Origin: a bacterium
GTDB taxonomy: Bacteria; CAIWAD01
Assembly: GCA_030685015.1 (NCBI GenBank)
Contig: JAUXWS010000043.1
Span: 62,001 to 126,000, forward strand
DNA: 64,000 nucleotides
Direction: 5' to 3'
Every line of letters begins with the position of its first letter. Position 1 is the first letter of the stretch. Positions 38,101-46,770 of the stretch are shown here, in pieces. Position numbers and translations under genes: made by a program. Below the pieces are notes generated by a model. The model did no database searches. It was given only the letters and a program-made list of their open reading frames with translations, and was not told the origin of the DNA.

Positions 38101-39066
38101 GAAGGCGGCGTCGGGGCCGTCCATGCGCTGCACGTCGGCGAAGTGCCCGAAGCACTGGCCCTCCAGATCCCAGGGTCCGCCCCCCGTCACGTCCACGCTG
38201 AAATGGCCCGTGCTGTCGGTGTGGAACTCCACCCCGTTCGCCACCAGCCTGAGATGAGGCATGGGCAAGGGCAGCTCAGGATCGGAGGGCTGCTGCTCCT
38301 CCACCCGGCCGCGCACCCGGCCCTGCAACGTGACATGGCGCACCTCGTTCCAGGCCCACAGGATCTCGCCGGTGATCCCGTCCACGAACACGCGGTAGAT
38401 GTGCTCGGGGTCGTCCAGCACCACGAGGCAGGGCCAGGCGCTGCGGAAGTGGAACGCGGCCGCGCCCAACAGGGGCAACACCACCCAGTCCGGCTCCGCC
38501 TCGGCCGTGACGACGGCCAGCCCGGTGGAGGCGGCCCCGGCGCGCTGCGCCGCCTCCGCCCCGCTGAGCCGCGGCGGCGCACAGGAGAGGCGGGGGTGGA
38601 GATCGCTGCCCGCCAGCATCAGCCGCCCCTCCGGACTGACTCGGAAAACAAGTTCCGACTCCGCCACGCGACGCCCCTGCCAGGTCTGGTGATAGGCGGC
38701 ATGCCAGACATCGCCGTGCCGGTCCAGATGGGAGGGCCGGAGCTGGTCCAGCCCCGCGTCGCCGCCATGCAGCAGACCGGGGTGCCCGGCCAGGAAGGCG
38801 CGCAGGCGCTGGTCCAGGTCACCCTTGTCCCGGATGGGGCCGCCGGGCAGTTCCAGGGCCGGACCGAAGACGCGATGCGGAAAGGCATGGTGACGGTCCC
38901 AATCCACCGGATGCCATCCGCTCTCACGTCCAAACTCACGCCAGGCCACCGTGGGACGGTCGCGATCCTGCGCGTGCAACCCAGGGGCCGCCTGGGGCAG
39001 GTCGAGTTCGGGGATCTGGGCAGCGGCCAGCTGGAAGGCCGCAAGAAGCATGAGGAGACGGATCAT
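35161..39066 (-). CDS. Large secreted zinc metallopeptidase (fungalysin M36-like) with T9SS-type C-terminal domain
   Basis: 1301 aa. Signal peptide at residues 1-16 (MIRLLMLLAAFQLAAA), then a long propeptide-like FTP region to about 240. The zinc motif HEYGH is at 412-416 and the third ligand is probably Glu439 in NGAMHEGLADVTS. The peptidase domain ends near 570. The middle carries several beta-sandwich or Ig-like segments. The last about 75 residues (NPFNPICRVDLENRSAQALRLALHNLLGQEVAIL...SGLYLLSASQEGRRETRRVLLVR) are a Por/T9SS type A or FlgD-like sorting domain. Predicted extracellular protease attached or released through type IX-like secretion. A GGAGAG site precedes the ATG. Confidence 0.88.
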   Translation of the reverse strand: MIRLLMLLAAFQLAAAQIPELDLPQAAPGLHAQDRDRPTVAWREFGRESGWHPVDWDRHHAFPHRVFGPALELPGGPIRDKGDLDQRLRAFLAGHPGLLHGGDAGLDQLRPSHLDRHGDVWHAAYHQTWQGRRVAESELVFRVSPEGRLMLAGSDLHPRLSCAPPRLSGAEAAQRAGAASTGLAVVTAEAEPDWVVLPLLGAAAFHFRSAWPCLVVLDDPEHIYRVFVDGITGEILWAWNEVRHVTLQGRVRGRVEEQQPSDPELPLPMPHLRLVANGVEFHTDSTGHFSVDVTGGGPWDLEGQCFGHFADVQRMDGPDAAFTLQMTATEQDLLIELDQAQIEELDAYHHTTRVHDFITGMDPSFTWLNEPLPVRVNINQTCNAYWDGSSINFFREGGGCPNTARVAGVVYHEYGHGINDRQYRQAGAPWGMSNGAMHEGLADVTSIYLQDESFVAPGWFIRNLDNTNRYPENISGQVHSDGLIIGGTMYDLRQSMGLDLVRPLHHFARWGTPDDPNLGRAGFEYFLEILLVDDDDGDLGNLTPNYELINQAFNAHGIGSVLTWLGTTFSLDEPPFIHPPMTELPLRAVIQAPAFVIPQAVLVHYWTADQPAQTVTLDLQDDGAWTGLLPGLPWNSVLQYYAEVQNDAGVEIVSPPGAPDQVYRTRFVWNAGIRQGFELEPAAEAMNEVWQWGTPQDGPGGAFEGERCWGTNLTGNYPDMTIARLVTDEQVVDDPTQVIVSLRHWMAVEEGWDGVNVELSRNNGPWQLITPLSGYDFTTPDNNALPLVEALTGNTNGWERLTFDLTVLVEPEDHVRLRLNLLTDTMVSDAGWYVDQLEFLGFRSPPVVLHEALRDSENGDQQAFTVTASVDEATVIERFDLIWRVEGGASQVLAMQAAEGGYQAAIPGPFWEQTVEYRLEVEGESGFVGFLPQDPASWFSFHVGPDQTPPTVAFRRPPHDVAGWSALWQVDVEAVDNLDQPLQAVWLEWREAAGDWQHVADLAWSPPAQWTADLDFQTLPGAGELEFRALARDGSAQQWESATTALPVQMGVQQLIDDFENPLLPGWQLMGNFTAQQNRVHSGSWALGTGDTGFYDPFASGRATCQTTLDLRQVTDPALVLWESWFLETGDDEAWIEVSSDGVIWEQLASRTGGRSWAESRLSLAPWEGVPTLRLRFGFQADGDNDGFHIGYFADNLRLVNQSGLAVAPPTEAPAGFSLGAPWPNPFNPICRVDLENRSAQALRLALHNLLGQEVAILHNGPLAAGRHAFIIDGQRLASGLYLLSASQEGRRETRRVLLVR

Positions 39067-39148
39067 GGATTCACTCTCCGATACGAAGTGTCAGGAAAGA
39101 CGCCCGCTGTGGCGGCCATTCTGGTGCCGGGAGGCACGATCAACATAG

Positions 39149-40489
39149 TTAAGCAAGAAGCGCGCCATCCGCCGCCAGCCTTCCCCGCAGCCAATCGCCC
39201 CGGTCCTCCAGCAGGATCACCTCGTGCAAGCCGCCGGCCAGGGCGGCCGCGGGAAGTCCCGCCAGGGGCAGCTCAACCCGGAGGTAGTCCGCCGTGTAGC
39301 CGAAGAGGGAGTCGCCCTGGGTCGAACCCTCCACCAGCACCTGGCAACGGCGGCCCAGGGCGGCCTGGTGGGCGGCACGTTGCAGGTCTTGGCCCAGGTC
39401 GAGCAACTCGCGGCAACGGGCGCGTTTGACGTCCCGCGGGACGGCGCCCGGCAGGCGGGCGGCTCCCGTCCCGGAGCGGGGACTGAAGGGAAAGACGTGG
39501 AGCCGGCTGAGGGGCAGGCGACGCAGCAGCTCCATCGTCTCGCGATGATGAGCGTCCTCCTCCCCCGGGAAGCCGGCGATCAGGTCGGTGCCCAGGCCGG
39601 CGCCGGGCAGCAGGCGCTCGATGCGGCCGAAGAGGTCGAGCAGGCCACGCCGGTCGATGCGACGGCCCATGGCCGCCAAGATGGCGTCGGAACCAGACTG
39701 CAGGGCGGTGTGCAAATGGGGGCAGAAGCGGGGATCGGCCGCCATGGCCCGCAGCAGGTCGTCGGTGATGTCCCACGGTTCGATGGATGAGAGGCGCAGG
39801 CGGATCAGGCCGGGCAGCTCCAACAGGCCCTGGCACAGCCAGGCCAACGAGCGCGCGGGCTGCAGATCCCGGCCGTAGTCCCCGATGTGGACGCCGGTGA
39901 CGACCAGCTCGCGGAAGCCCGTCTCGATCAACCGGCGGGCCTGTCGCAGCACGGCGTCGGGCAGCATGCTGCGGCTGCGGCCCCGGGTGAAGGGAATGAT
40001 GCAGAAGCTGCAGAACACGTCGCAGCCGTCCTGGATCTTCAACCAGGCGCGGGTCTGGCCCTCGAAGCCGTCCAGGGACAGCAGCTCGCGATCCTCCCGG
40101 CCACCCGGCCTGGCCACCAGCAGGATCGGTTCATCCTGCTTGGCGAGTGGCTCCAGACGTTGCGGCAGCTCCAGCTTGCCGCGCGTGCCCACCACGTAGT
40201 CCACGCCTGGTATGCGCGCCAACTCCCGCGCGGCGGACTGGCCGTAGCAGCCCATCACCACGACGATGGCCTCCGGATTCCGTCGGATGACCTGGCGGAC
40301 CAGGTGGCGGGCCTTCTGGTCGGCCCGGTCCGTCACGGTGCAGGTGTCGATCAGGACGAGATCCGCCTCCGTCTCGAAGGGCACGCGCACCCAGCCCAAA
40401 CGACGGAATTGGCCGACCACGGCCTCGGTCTCGTACTGGTTCAGTTTGCAGCCCAGCGTGGCTGCCGCGATGCGCCGCTCTTCCGCCAT
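39149..40489 (-). CDS. mtaB: tRNA t6A37 methylthiotransferase
   Basis: 446 aa radical-SAM methylthiotransferase that converts t6A37 to ms2t6A37 in ANN-decoding tRNAs. The N-terminal UPF0004 domain starts with ATLGCKLNQYETEAV, whose CKLNQYE motif distinguishes MtaB from MiaB and RimO. Other cluster cysteines are in DTCTVTDRAD and VVMGCYGQ. The radical SAM motif is CDVFCSFC in DGCDVFCSFCIIPFTRGRSRS. A weak TRAM-like C-terminus follows. It lies 80 bp downstream of rpsA, after a hairpin. Confidence 0.93.
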   Translation of the reverse strand: MAEERRIAAATLGCKLNQYETEAVVGQFRRLGWVRVPFETEADLVLIDTCTVTDRADQKARHLVRQVIRRNPEAIVVVMGCYGQSAARELARIPGVDYVVGTRGKLELPQRLEPLAKQDEPILLVARPGGREDRELLSLDGFEGQTRAWLKIQDGCDVFCSFCIIPFTRGRSRSMLPDAVLRQARRLIETGFRELVVTGVHIGDYGRDLQPARSLAWLCQGLLELPGLIRLRLSSIEPWDITDDLLRAMAADPRFCPHLHTALQSGSDAILAAMGRRIDRRGLLDLFGRIERLLPGAGLGTDLIAGFPGEEDAHHRETMELLRRLPLSRLHVFPFSPRSGTGAARLPGAVPRDVKRARCRELLDLGQDLQRAAHQAALGRRCQVLVEGSTQGDSLFGYTADYLRVELPLAGLPAAALAGGLHEVILLEDRGDWLRGRLAADGALLA

Positions 40490-40509
40490 GCGTTCCGGCC
40501 TCAGGCGAA

Positions 40510-40540
40510 GGCGGTCCGCACTGAATCAGCGCGGACCGCC
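40510..40540 (-). terminator. Hairpin downstream of rpsA
   Basis: Perfect 10-bp inverted repeat GGCGGTCCGC / GCGGACCGCC with an 11-nt loop, between the rpsA stop and the mtaB start. No clean T-tract follows on the minus strand (TTCGCC), so termination may be partial. Confidence 0.6.
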
Positions 40541-40569
40541 CACGGATCGTGTCAACCGATGGAACGGGA

Positions 40570-42321
40570 TCAGGAGTCCCGGTCGTCCCCGCCGAAGCCT
40601 GCCTCGCGGAAAGCATCGGCAATGGCACCGCCTCCGGCGGGCCGGGTGGTCTTCTTGTACTCGGCCACCGTCTTGGCCTCCTCGCTCAACTGGCGGGGCG
40701 TGGCCAGGATGACCTTCTTGTTGTCGCGGTCGTACTCGATCACCTTGAAGACCGTGGTGTCGCCCTCTTTCAGAGCCACCTTGCTGCCGTCCACTTCCAT
40801 GGGACGCAGCTTGCTGTTGGGCACAAAGCCCTCGAGGCCGAAGGGCAGCGTGACGACCACTCCCTTGTCGATGACCTTGGCCACCTCGCACTCCACCTCG
40901 GAGCCCACGTCGTACTGCCCCTCGAAGCTCTCCCAGGGATTCTCCTCGAGCTGCTTGACTCCCAGGGCGATGCGCCGCTCGTCACGATCGAAGGAAAGCA
41001 CCTGCACGCGCAGGGCGTCGTCTTTCTTCACCATCTCGCCCGGATGGCGCAGCTTGCGGGTCCAGGAAAGGTCGCTGATGTGGACCAGTCCCTCGATCCC
41101 CGGCTCCAGCTCGACGAAGACGCCGAAGGGCACCAAGTCGCGGATGACGCCCTCATGGACGCTGCCCACGGCGTACTTCTCGGCCAGGGCTTCCCAGGGG
41201 TTGGCTTCGGTCTGCTTCAGACCGAGGCTGATCTTGCGCTCGTCCTTGCGCACCTCAAGCACCATCACCTCCACCTCCTGCCCCACGGACAGGATTTGGC
41301 TGGGATGCTTGACGTGCTGGGTCCAGCTCATCTCGCTGATGTGGATGAGGCCCTCCACGCCGGGAGCCAGCTCGACGAAAGCGCCGTAGCGGGTCAGGCT
41401 CACCACCTTGCCGTTGACGCGGGTCTCGATGGGGAAGCGGGCCTCCACGTCGTTCCACGGATGCTCAAGCAGCTGTTTGAGGCCGATGCTGATGCGGTTC
41501 CGCTCGCGATCGAAGTTGAGCACCTTGACCGTGATCTTCTGGTCCAGCTTGACCACGTCGGAAGGATGATTGACCCGGCCCCAGCTGAGGTCGGTGATGT
41601 GCAGCAGGCCGTCCACACCGCCCAGGTCCACGAACACGCCGAAATTGGTGATGTTCTTGACCACGCCTTCGCGGATCTGGCCCACCTCCAGCTCGGTCAG
41701 GACCTTGTCGCGGATCTCCCGCATATCCTCCTCGATGAGGACCTTGCGGCTGACCACGATGTTCTTGCGCACGTCGTTGATCTTGACAATACGGAAGTCC
41801 ATCTTCTTGCCCAGCAGGCTGTCGAAGTCGCGCACGGGATGGATGTCGATCTGGCTGCCGGGCAGGAAGGCGTCGATCCCCATCAAGTCCACCACCAGGC
41901 CGCCCTTGATGCGACGCACAACCTTGCCTTCGATCACGGCGCCCTCGGTCTCCAGCTCCTTCAGGCGCATCCAGGTGCGTTCCACGTCGGCGCGCTTCTT
42001 GGAAAGCTGCAACGCGCCGTTGACGCCCTCGAATTTCTCGATGAAGACGTCCACCTGGTCGCCGATTTTGAGGTTGGTGGGATCCTCGAACTCGTCGATG
42101 GGAATCCAACCCTCGGATTTGAAGCCGATGTCCACCGCCACGTCCCGCTCGGTGATGTTCACCACCGTGCCGGTTGTGATGGAGTTCTCCTCATTGTTGC
42201 TGAAGGTCTTGTCGTAGAGTTGCTCCAGCTCCTGGCGCTCGTCGGTGGAATAGCTGAACTCATCCTGGAAGATGGCCTCGTCCCCGAAGCCCCCGGGGAC
42301 CTTGCGCTTGTCGTCGGACAT
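40570..42321 (-). CDS. rpsA: 30S ribosomal protein S1
   Basis: 583 aa with six S1 RNA-binding domains in tandem. The first two are divergent (TGTVVNITERDVAVDIGFKSEGWIPIDEF; IEGKVVRRIKGGLVVDLMGIDAFLPGSQ). Four typical ones follow (e.g. EGVVKNITNFGVFVDLGGVDGLLHITDLSWGRVNHP; NGKVVSLTRYGAFVELAPGVEGLIHISEMSW). S1 helps load mRNA on the ribosome. Length and domain count are normal. The C-terminus is Gly/Asp-rich (FGGDDRDS). An AAGGA site precedes the ATG; the 125-bp leader could hold an autoregulatory region, but no motif is clear. Confidence 0.96.
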   Translation of the reverse strand: MSDDKRKVPGGFGDEAIFQDEFSYSTDERQELEQLYDKTFSNNEENSITTGTVVNITERDVAVDIGFKSEGWIPIDEFEDPTNLKIGDQVDVFIEKFEGVNGALQLSKKRADVERTWMRLKELETEGAVIEGKVVRRIKGGLVVDLMGIDAFLPGSQIDIHPVRDFDSLLGKKMDFRIVKINDVRKNIVVSRKVLIEEDMREIRDKVLTELEVGQIREGVVKNITNFGVFVDLGGVDGLLHITDLSWGRVNHPSDVVKLDQKITVKVLNFDRERNRISIGLKQLLEHPWNDVEARFPIETRVNGKVVSLTRYGAFVELAPGVEGLIHISEMSWTQHVKHPSQILSVGQEVEVMVLEVRKDERKISLGLKQTEANPWEALAEKYAVGSVHEGVIRDLVPFGVFVELEPGIEGLVHISDLSWTRKLRHPGEMVKKDDALRVQVLSFDRDERRIALGVKQLEENPWESFEGQYDVGSEVECEVAKVIDKGVVVTLPFGLEGFVPNSKLRPMEVDGSKVALKEGDTTVFKVIEYDRDNKKVILATPRQLSEEAKTVAEYKKTTRPAGGGAIADAFREAGFGGDDRDS

Positions 42322-42446
42322 GTTGATTCCTTGTTGCCTGCTTGATGGTTTCTGGACGTGCCCCCGGCCTGACGTGCCGGATTGGGCAAGCCGTGAAGAT
42401 AGGATCTAAGAAGCGTCGGGAAAAGGCTTTCCGCCCTCGATTCCTG

Positions 42447-43760
42447 TCAACGGCCTTGCTCGCGGGCCAGGGCCTCGAGGCGGCCCTCCACGCGCTCGAA
42501 CTGGTCGTGCCCCGTGAAGGAGACACATGCGCGCAGTCCCTCGTGGCGGCTGCTCCCCGTGATCTCGAGCGTGATCATGCTGATCCCGTGGCGGAGCAGC
42601 TCCAGTTGTAGCTCCGTGCCGCTGAGTCCAGGCCGGCAGATGGTGAAGTAGAAGCCGTCGGCGATGGGCTGGCCCAGGTCGTTGTCGTAGACCAGCCGGA
42701 AGCCGTGGCGCAGGAAGCAGGCCTTGAGCCAGGCGGCGCGACTGGCGTACTCCCGCACGTTGTCCAGGAAGGAGCGGTCCCCTTCGTTGGCCATGCGCAG
42801 AAGGGCGGCCAGGGCATGCTGCCCGCTGTGGGTGACACCCGCCGTGCTGCAGTAGATCCCGCCATGGATAAAGGCGTGCAGGAAACGGTCGGTGCCGAAG
42901 TACGGCAGGAAGTTCTCGAAGCGGCGTGCGGCCAGGGTGGGGCTGACCACCATCATGCCCACTCGCTGCCCTGCAAAACTGAACAATTTGGATCCGGACA
43001 AGAGCAGGACCCAGGTGTGTCCACAACGCGCCACACTGGGCTGGTAAGGCGGCTCGCCCGGGTGGAACACATCCTGGCGCAGGTCCATTCCGAAATAGGC
43101 CGCATCTTCGATGAAGAGCACATCATGGCGGTCGCCACATAGGGCCAAACCGTCCAGTTCCTCTTGGGTCAGGCAGATCCAGGCCGGATTGTTGGGGCTG
43201 GACCAGATGACGGCCCCCACGTCGCCCCGGGCCAATCGCTCGTCCACGGCCTTGATGAGCCGAGCACCGCGATGGTCGTAGAAGTCAATGGAGTCGGACT
43301 TCAGGCCAAAGAAACGGGCCTGCATCTTGTTGACGGGAAAGCCGGGATCAAGGAAGAGCACGGTGTCCCGGCCCTTCACCATGCGGGCTCCCAGGATTAG
43401 GCTGACGAAACCGCCCTGCATGGCGCCGCAGGTGGGCATGCACACGTCGGGCGGCACCTCGATCCCCACGAAATTGCGCACGAAGTGGACGCATTCTTCT
43501 TTCAGGATTGGAATACCGTCGAAGGGCGGGTAGCTGCGCTGCACCTCCAGGGTGCGGATCGCTTCAATCTCGGCATCGACCGCCACCTGGGGCACAGGCA
43601 AATTCGGCACGCCAAACTCCATCCGGATGAAGGGCTCGCCGGCCAGGACCTCCAGGTGCTCAACCAGGCGCCGCAGTTCGCGGATGGCCAGTCGATCCGG
43701 ATGATAACCAAGAGATTCTATCTCGTGCAGAACCTGTTCGCGCGACAGCGGCAAGGCCAT
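42447..43760 (-). CDS. Pyridoxal-phosphate aminotransferase, class I/II fold
   Basis: 437 aa fold-type I PLP enzyme. Asn190/Asn191 in WSSPNNPAW, Asp219 and Tyr222 in IEDAAYFGMD, and the Schiff-base Lys258 in LLLSGSKLFSFAGQRVGMM are in the expected order. Ends with a small domain (RHEGLRACVSFTGHDQFERVEGRLEAL). It resembles aspartate/tyrosine-type aminotransferases, but the RSYPPFDGIPILKEE segment and length do not point to one substrate. It stands alone, with 125 bp to rpsA and 57 bp to plsC. Confidence 0.82.
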   Translation of the reverse strand: MALPLSREQVLHEIESLGYHPDRLAIRELRRLVEHLEVLAGEPFIRMEFGVPNLPVPQVAVDAEIEAIRTLEVQRSYPPFDGIPILKEECVHFVRNFVGIEVPPDVCMPTCGAMQGGFVSLILGARMVKGRDTVLFLDPGFPVNKMQARFFGLKSDSIDFYDHRGARLIKAVDERLARGDVGAVIWSSPNNPAWICLTQEELDGLALCGDRHDVLFIEDAAYFGMDLRQDVFHPGEPPYQPSVARCGHTWVLLLSGSKLFSFAGQRVGMMVVSPTLAARRFENFLPYFGTDRFLHAFIHGGIYCSTAGVTHSGQHALAALLRMANEGDRSFLDNVREYASRAAWLKACFLRHGFRLVYDNDLGQPIADGFYFTICRPGLSGTELQLELLRHGISMITLEITGSSRHEGLRACVSFTGHDQFERVEGRLEALAREQGR

Positions 43761-43817
43761 GGATCACTCCCTTGTTCCTGTCACCAGAGTAACACGTCAT
43801 AGGGGCCGCCGCAACGC

Positions 43818-44459
43818 TCAGGAGCGGGTCGCAGCGGCGTGCATGGCCTCGATCCGGCCGAAGACGGCGGCGGTCAGCGCCTCGGCCCGGGCGCTGCGCG
43901 AGCGGGACTCGCCACCCGCGACCGCTCCTTCCAGCGGAAGGCTGGCCCGCGCAATGACGGTTCCGAACTGCAGACGCAGGGTGGGCCGGAAGCCGGGCAG
44001 GCCGGGCCGCAGGCGGCTGCCCAGTACCAGGACAGGCAGGACATCGGCTTCCGCCGCCCCCACGATCATGCCCAGTCCGGCGCGGGGGCGTCCCAGGCGT
44101 CCATCCTTGCTGCGCGTGCCCTCCGGGAACACGATCAGGTCGCGTCCTTCCTCCAAGCGGGAGCGGATGGCGCGGATGGCCCGCCGGTCCACCCCGGCGC
44201 GATCGATGGGAATGGCGTTGAAATGGTGGAGCAGGCGGGCCATCCAGGCGCGGGCGAAGAGCTGCTTCTTGGCCACGAAGCTGATCTCGCGCGGGTAGAA
44301 GGCGCCGATGAGGGGAGGATCGAGGTTGGACTGGTGGTTGGCCGCCAGGATGAGCGGACGATCGAGGGGCACCTGTTCCAGGCCGACCACGTCCAAGCGA
44401 TAGGTCAGTCGAAAGAGGGACCGCAGCAGGAAGGCGGCCAGACGATAGCTGGGCCGCAT
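43818..44459 (-). CDS. plsC: 1-acyl-sn-glycerol-3-phosphate acyltransferase
   Basis: 213 aa. The HX4D catalytic motif is NHQSNLD (His42, Asp47), and the glycerophosphate-binding motif is VFPEGTRSKDGRLG near residue 108. It makes phosphatidic acid from lysophosphatidic acid at the inner membrane. The start lies 1 bp from the cmk stop, and cmk-plsC-rpsA is a frequent bacterial gene order. The C-terminus is slightly shortened but complete. Confidence 0.92.
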   Translation of the reverse strand: MRPSYRLAAFLLRSLFRLTYRLDVVGLEQVPLDRPLILAANHQSNLDPPLIGAFYPREISFVAKKQLFARAWMARLLHHFNAIPIDRAGVDRRAIRAIRSRLEEGRDLIVFPEGTRSKDGRLGRPRAGLGMIVGAAEADVLPVLVLGSRLRPGLPGFRPTLRLQFGTVIARASLPLEGAVAGGESRSRSARAEALTAAVFGRIEAMHAAATRS

Positions 44460-44460
44460 C

Positions 44461-45150
44461 TCAGGACGGTTCCCCGCCGCGCTCCAGGCCAGCGCGGATC
44501 AGGCCAAGGATGAGTTCCGCCTGCTCTTGCAGCCCAAGCCGGGTGGTATCCAGCTCCACGGCATCGGCGGCTTTGGTCAAGGGACCCGTGCTGCGGGCGG
44601 CGTCGCTTTCATCCCGCCGGCGCAGCTCTTCGGCCAGGAGCGCCAGCTCGACCGGTTGGCCGACAGCGGCCAGTTCTCTTTGCCGGCGGCGGGCCCTCTC
44701 CTCCAGGTCGGCCACGAGAAAGAACTTGAAGCGGGCCGCGGGAAAGACGACCGTGCCGATGTCGCGGCCGTCCAGCACTGTGCTTTCGAGGCTGCCCAGG
44801 CGTCGCTGCAGGGCCACCATCCAGGCGCGTACGGTGGGCATGGCGCAGATGGGACCCATGCGTACGCTCACCTCGTTGGCGCGGATCGCCTCCCCCACGT
44901 CCTCGCCGGCCAGCCAGATCCGGCCCTCCTGCAAGCGCAGATCCAGCGTCTCCAAGCGCTTCACCACAAGCGCTTCGGCCTCGGGGGAGACACCCTGGCG
45001 GAGGATGTCCAGCGTGAGGGCGCGATACATGGCGCCAGTGTCCAGGTAGCGGATGCCCAGCCCGGCGGCGACCAGCCGCGCCGTGCTGCTCTTGCCGGAG
45101 GCCGCCGGTCCGTCGATGGCCACCTGGAAGACGGCCCCTCCCTCAGCCAT
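44461..45150 (-). CDS. cmk: Cytidylate kinase
   Basis: 229 aa. It phosphorylates CMP and dCMP. P-loop DGPAASGKSSTAR starts near residue 13. YLDTGAMYRALTLDILRQGV, NEVSVRMGPICAMPTVRAWMVALQRRLG and VLDGRDIGTVVFPAARFKFFLVADLEERARRRQRE are family segments. The ATG at 45150 overlaps the rluB end by 8 bp; the long in-frame N-terminal extension is not family-like and is discarded. Confidence 0.96.
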   Translation of the reverse strand: MAEGGAVFQVAIDGPAASGKSSTARLVAAGLGIRYLDTGAMYRALTLDILRQGVSPEAEALVVKRLETLDLRLQEGRIWLAGEDVGEAIRANEVSVRMGPICAMPTVRAWMVALQRRLGSLESTVLDGRDIGTVVFPAARFKFFLVADLEERARRRQRELAAVGQPVELALLAEELRRRDESDAARSTGPLTKAADAVELDTTRLGLQEQAELILGLIRAGLERGGEPS

Positions 45151-46003
45151 GATGAGAGTTCCGGCTTGGCTTCCTGGCCTTGGTCGTTTTGAATCCGGCC
45201 TGCCTCGATCCTGGAACCCGCTTCCGGACCTGGCCAACACCCGGGGCGGGAGTGGAGCCGGGCGGGAGGCTTTTTTCCTCGCCGTCGACCAGCGGCCGAC
45301 ACAAGCGACGCAGCTGATCGATCTCTTTGCGCAGCAGCACGCGCCATTCACCGGGCTCAAGCCCTTCCACGGTCAAGCCGGCGATGCTGCGGCGATGCAG
45401 GCGCTCCACCGTCACACCCTGATCCGTCATCATGCGGCGGATCTGCCGATTGCGGCCCTCGGTCAGAACCATCCGGTAGCGGGGCCGGCTGCCCGGCCGA
45501 CCGATCCGCTCCAGTTCGCACGGTTTGGTGCGGCGCCCGTCCAGGCGCACGCCGGCCGTCAAGCGCTGCAGCTCCTCTGCCGTCAATTCCCGGTCCGTCA
45601 ACAGGATGTACTCCTTGGGCACATGGCCCGAGGGATGGAGCAGGCGATGCATCAGATCACCATCATTGGTCAGGAGCAGGGCGCCGGAGGAATCCCCGTC
45701 CAGCCGTCCCACCGGCACGACGCGCAGGTCAAGCTGCACCAGATCCAACACGGTCCGCCGGCCGTGCGGATCGCTGGCGGTGCAGAGAACCCCCTTGGGC
45801 TTGTTGAGGAGCAGGACCACTTGGCGGGCGGCGGACTGGACCAGCCGGCCCTCGGCCCGCACCTCATCCACGGCGGGATCAACCTGGCTGCCCAGCTCCG
45901 TGACCACCTGACCGTTCACCCGCACCTGGCCCGTGCGGATCAGATCGTCCGCCCGACGCCGGCTGCAATGCCCCCCCTGGGAGATGAAGCGGTTCAACCT
46001 CAT
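45143..46003 (-). CDS. rluB: 23S rRNA pseudouridine synthase (RluB/RsuA family)
   Basis: 286 aa. S4 RNA-binding domain at residues 1-60 (MRLNRFISQGGHCSRRRADDLIRTGQVRVNGQ), then the pseudouridine synthase domain with catalytic Asp in PVGRLDGDSSGALLLTNDGDL and the motif LTEGRNRQIRRMMTDQG. In the scpAB-rluB order it is usually RluB (U2605 of 23S rRNA). The C-terminal 40 residues are basic and low-complexity. Its ATG lies within the scpB end (overlap 4 bp). Confidence 0.93.
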   Translation of the reverse strand: MRLNRFISQGGHCSRRRADDLIRTGQVRVNGQVVTELGSQVDPAVDEVRAEGRLVQSAARQVVLLLNKPKGVLCTASDPHGRRTVLDLVQLDLRVVPVGRLDGDSSGALLLTNDGDLMHRLLHPSGHVPKEYILLTDRELTAEELQRLTAGVRLDGRRTKPCELERIGRPGSRPRYRMVLTEGRNRQIRRMMTDQGVTVERLHRRSIAGLTVEGLEPGEWRVLLRKEIDQLRRLCRPLVDGEEKSLPPGSTPAPGVGQVRKRVPGSRQAGFKTTKARKPSRNSHHG

Positions 46004-46770
46004 GCCGGCAGCCCATCCTGGCCAACCATCCCGCTATGGGCGATGTCCAACCCCTCGTCCAGAGGTGGCTGCCGGGGAGCGAGGGGATCGGGCGGCAAGT
46101 CCTCCGGCCCCCGATCCCGGGCGCCCTTGAGCCAGTCCTGCACCTCCCGCAGTCGGGGCAGATCCTGCAGCGACCCCAGGGCGAAGGTCTCCAGGAATTC
46201 CCGCGTGGTGCGATAGAGCAGCGGGCGACCGACTCCCTCGCTTCGTCCGCTGATCATCACCAGGCTCCTCTCGAGCAGGGTGCGCAGCACGGCGTCCGAT
46301 TTCACGCCGCGGACGGCTTCGATGTCACCCTTGGTCACCGGCTGGCGGAAGGCCACCACGGCAAGGGTTTCCAGGGCCGCCCGGCTCAATCGCGGCCGGA
46401 CCCGCTCCTTCAGGAGTCGGCGCAGGATGGGGGCATAGCGGGGACAGGCCGCCAGTTGCCAGCCGCCGGCCAGATGAACCAGGCGAAAGGAGCGGCCCTG
46501 GGCGGCATAGTCCTGGTTGAGGGCGGCGATGAGATCCTGCAGCTCTTCTTCGCTGCGTTCCAGGAGCCTGGCCAGCCGGGCTGTCTCCAGCACTTCATCG
46601 GAAGCGAAAACGAGCACCTCCAGGACATCCCGGCCATCCATCGGGAGGTCCTCCGGCCGCGTCTCCTCGAAGTGGGGATCGCCCCCCTCCCACGATGTCG
46701 CCTCCTCCGTCGCGAAAAGCCCGGGCTGGATCTCTTCAGGTCCAGGCACAAGTCTGGGATGCTGTCTCAT
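46000..46770 (-). CDS. scpB: Segregation and condensation protein B
   Basis: 256 aa. With ScpA and SMC it forms the bacterial condensin. The two winged-helix domains are recognisable: VLEVLVFASDEVLETARLARLLERSEEELQDLIAALNQDY and LSRAALETLAVVAFRQPVTKGDIEAVRGVKSDAVLRTLLERSLVMISGRSEGVGRPLLYRTTREFLETF. ATG at 46770 overlaps the scpA stop (ATGA). About 40 extra residues at each end are low-complexity. Confidence 0.94.
   Translation of the reverse strand: MRQHPRLVPGPEEIQPGLFATEEATSWEGGDPHFEETRPEDLPMDGRDVLEVLVFASDEVLETARLARLLERSEEELQDLIAALNQDYAAQGRSFRLVHLAGGWQLAACPRYAPILRRLLKERVRPRLSRAALETLAVVAFRQPVTKGDIEAVRGVKSDAVLRTLLERSLVMISGRSEGVGRPLLYRTTREFLETFALGSLQDLPRLREVQDWLKGARDRGPEDLPPDPLAPRQPPLDEGLDIAHSGMVGQDGLPA

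Noticed and set aside
37333-39429. Long + strand open frame (698 codons)
   Set aside because: Antisense to the secreted metallopeptidase, which has a signal peptide, HEYGH motif and sorting domain.
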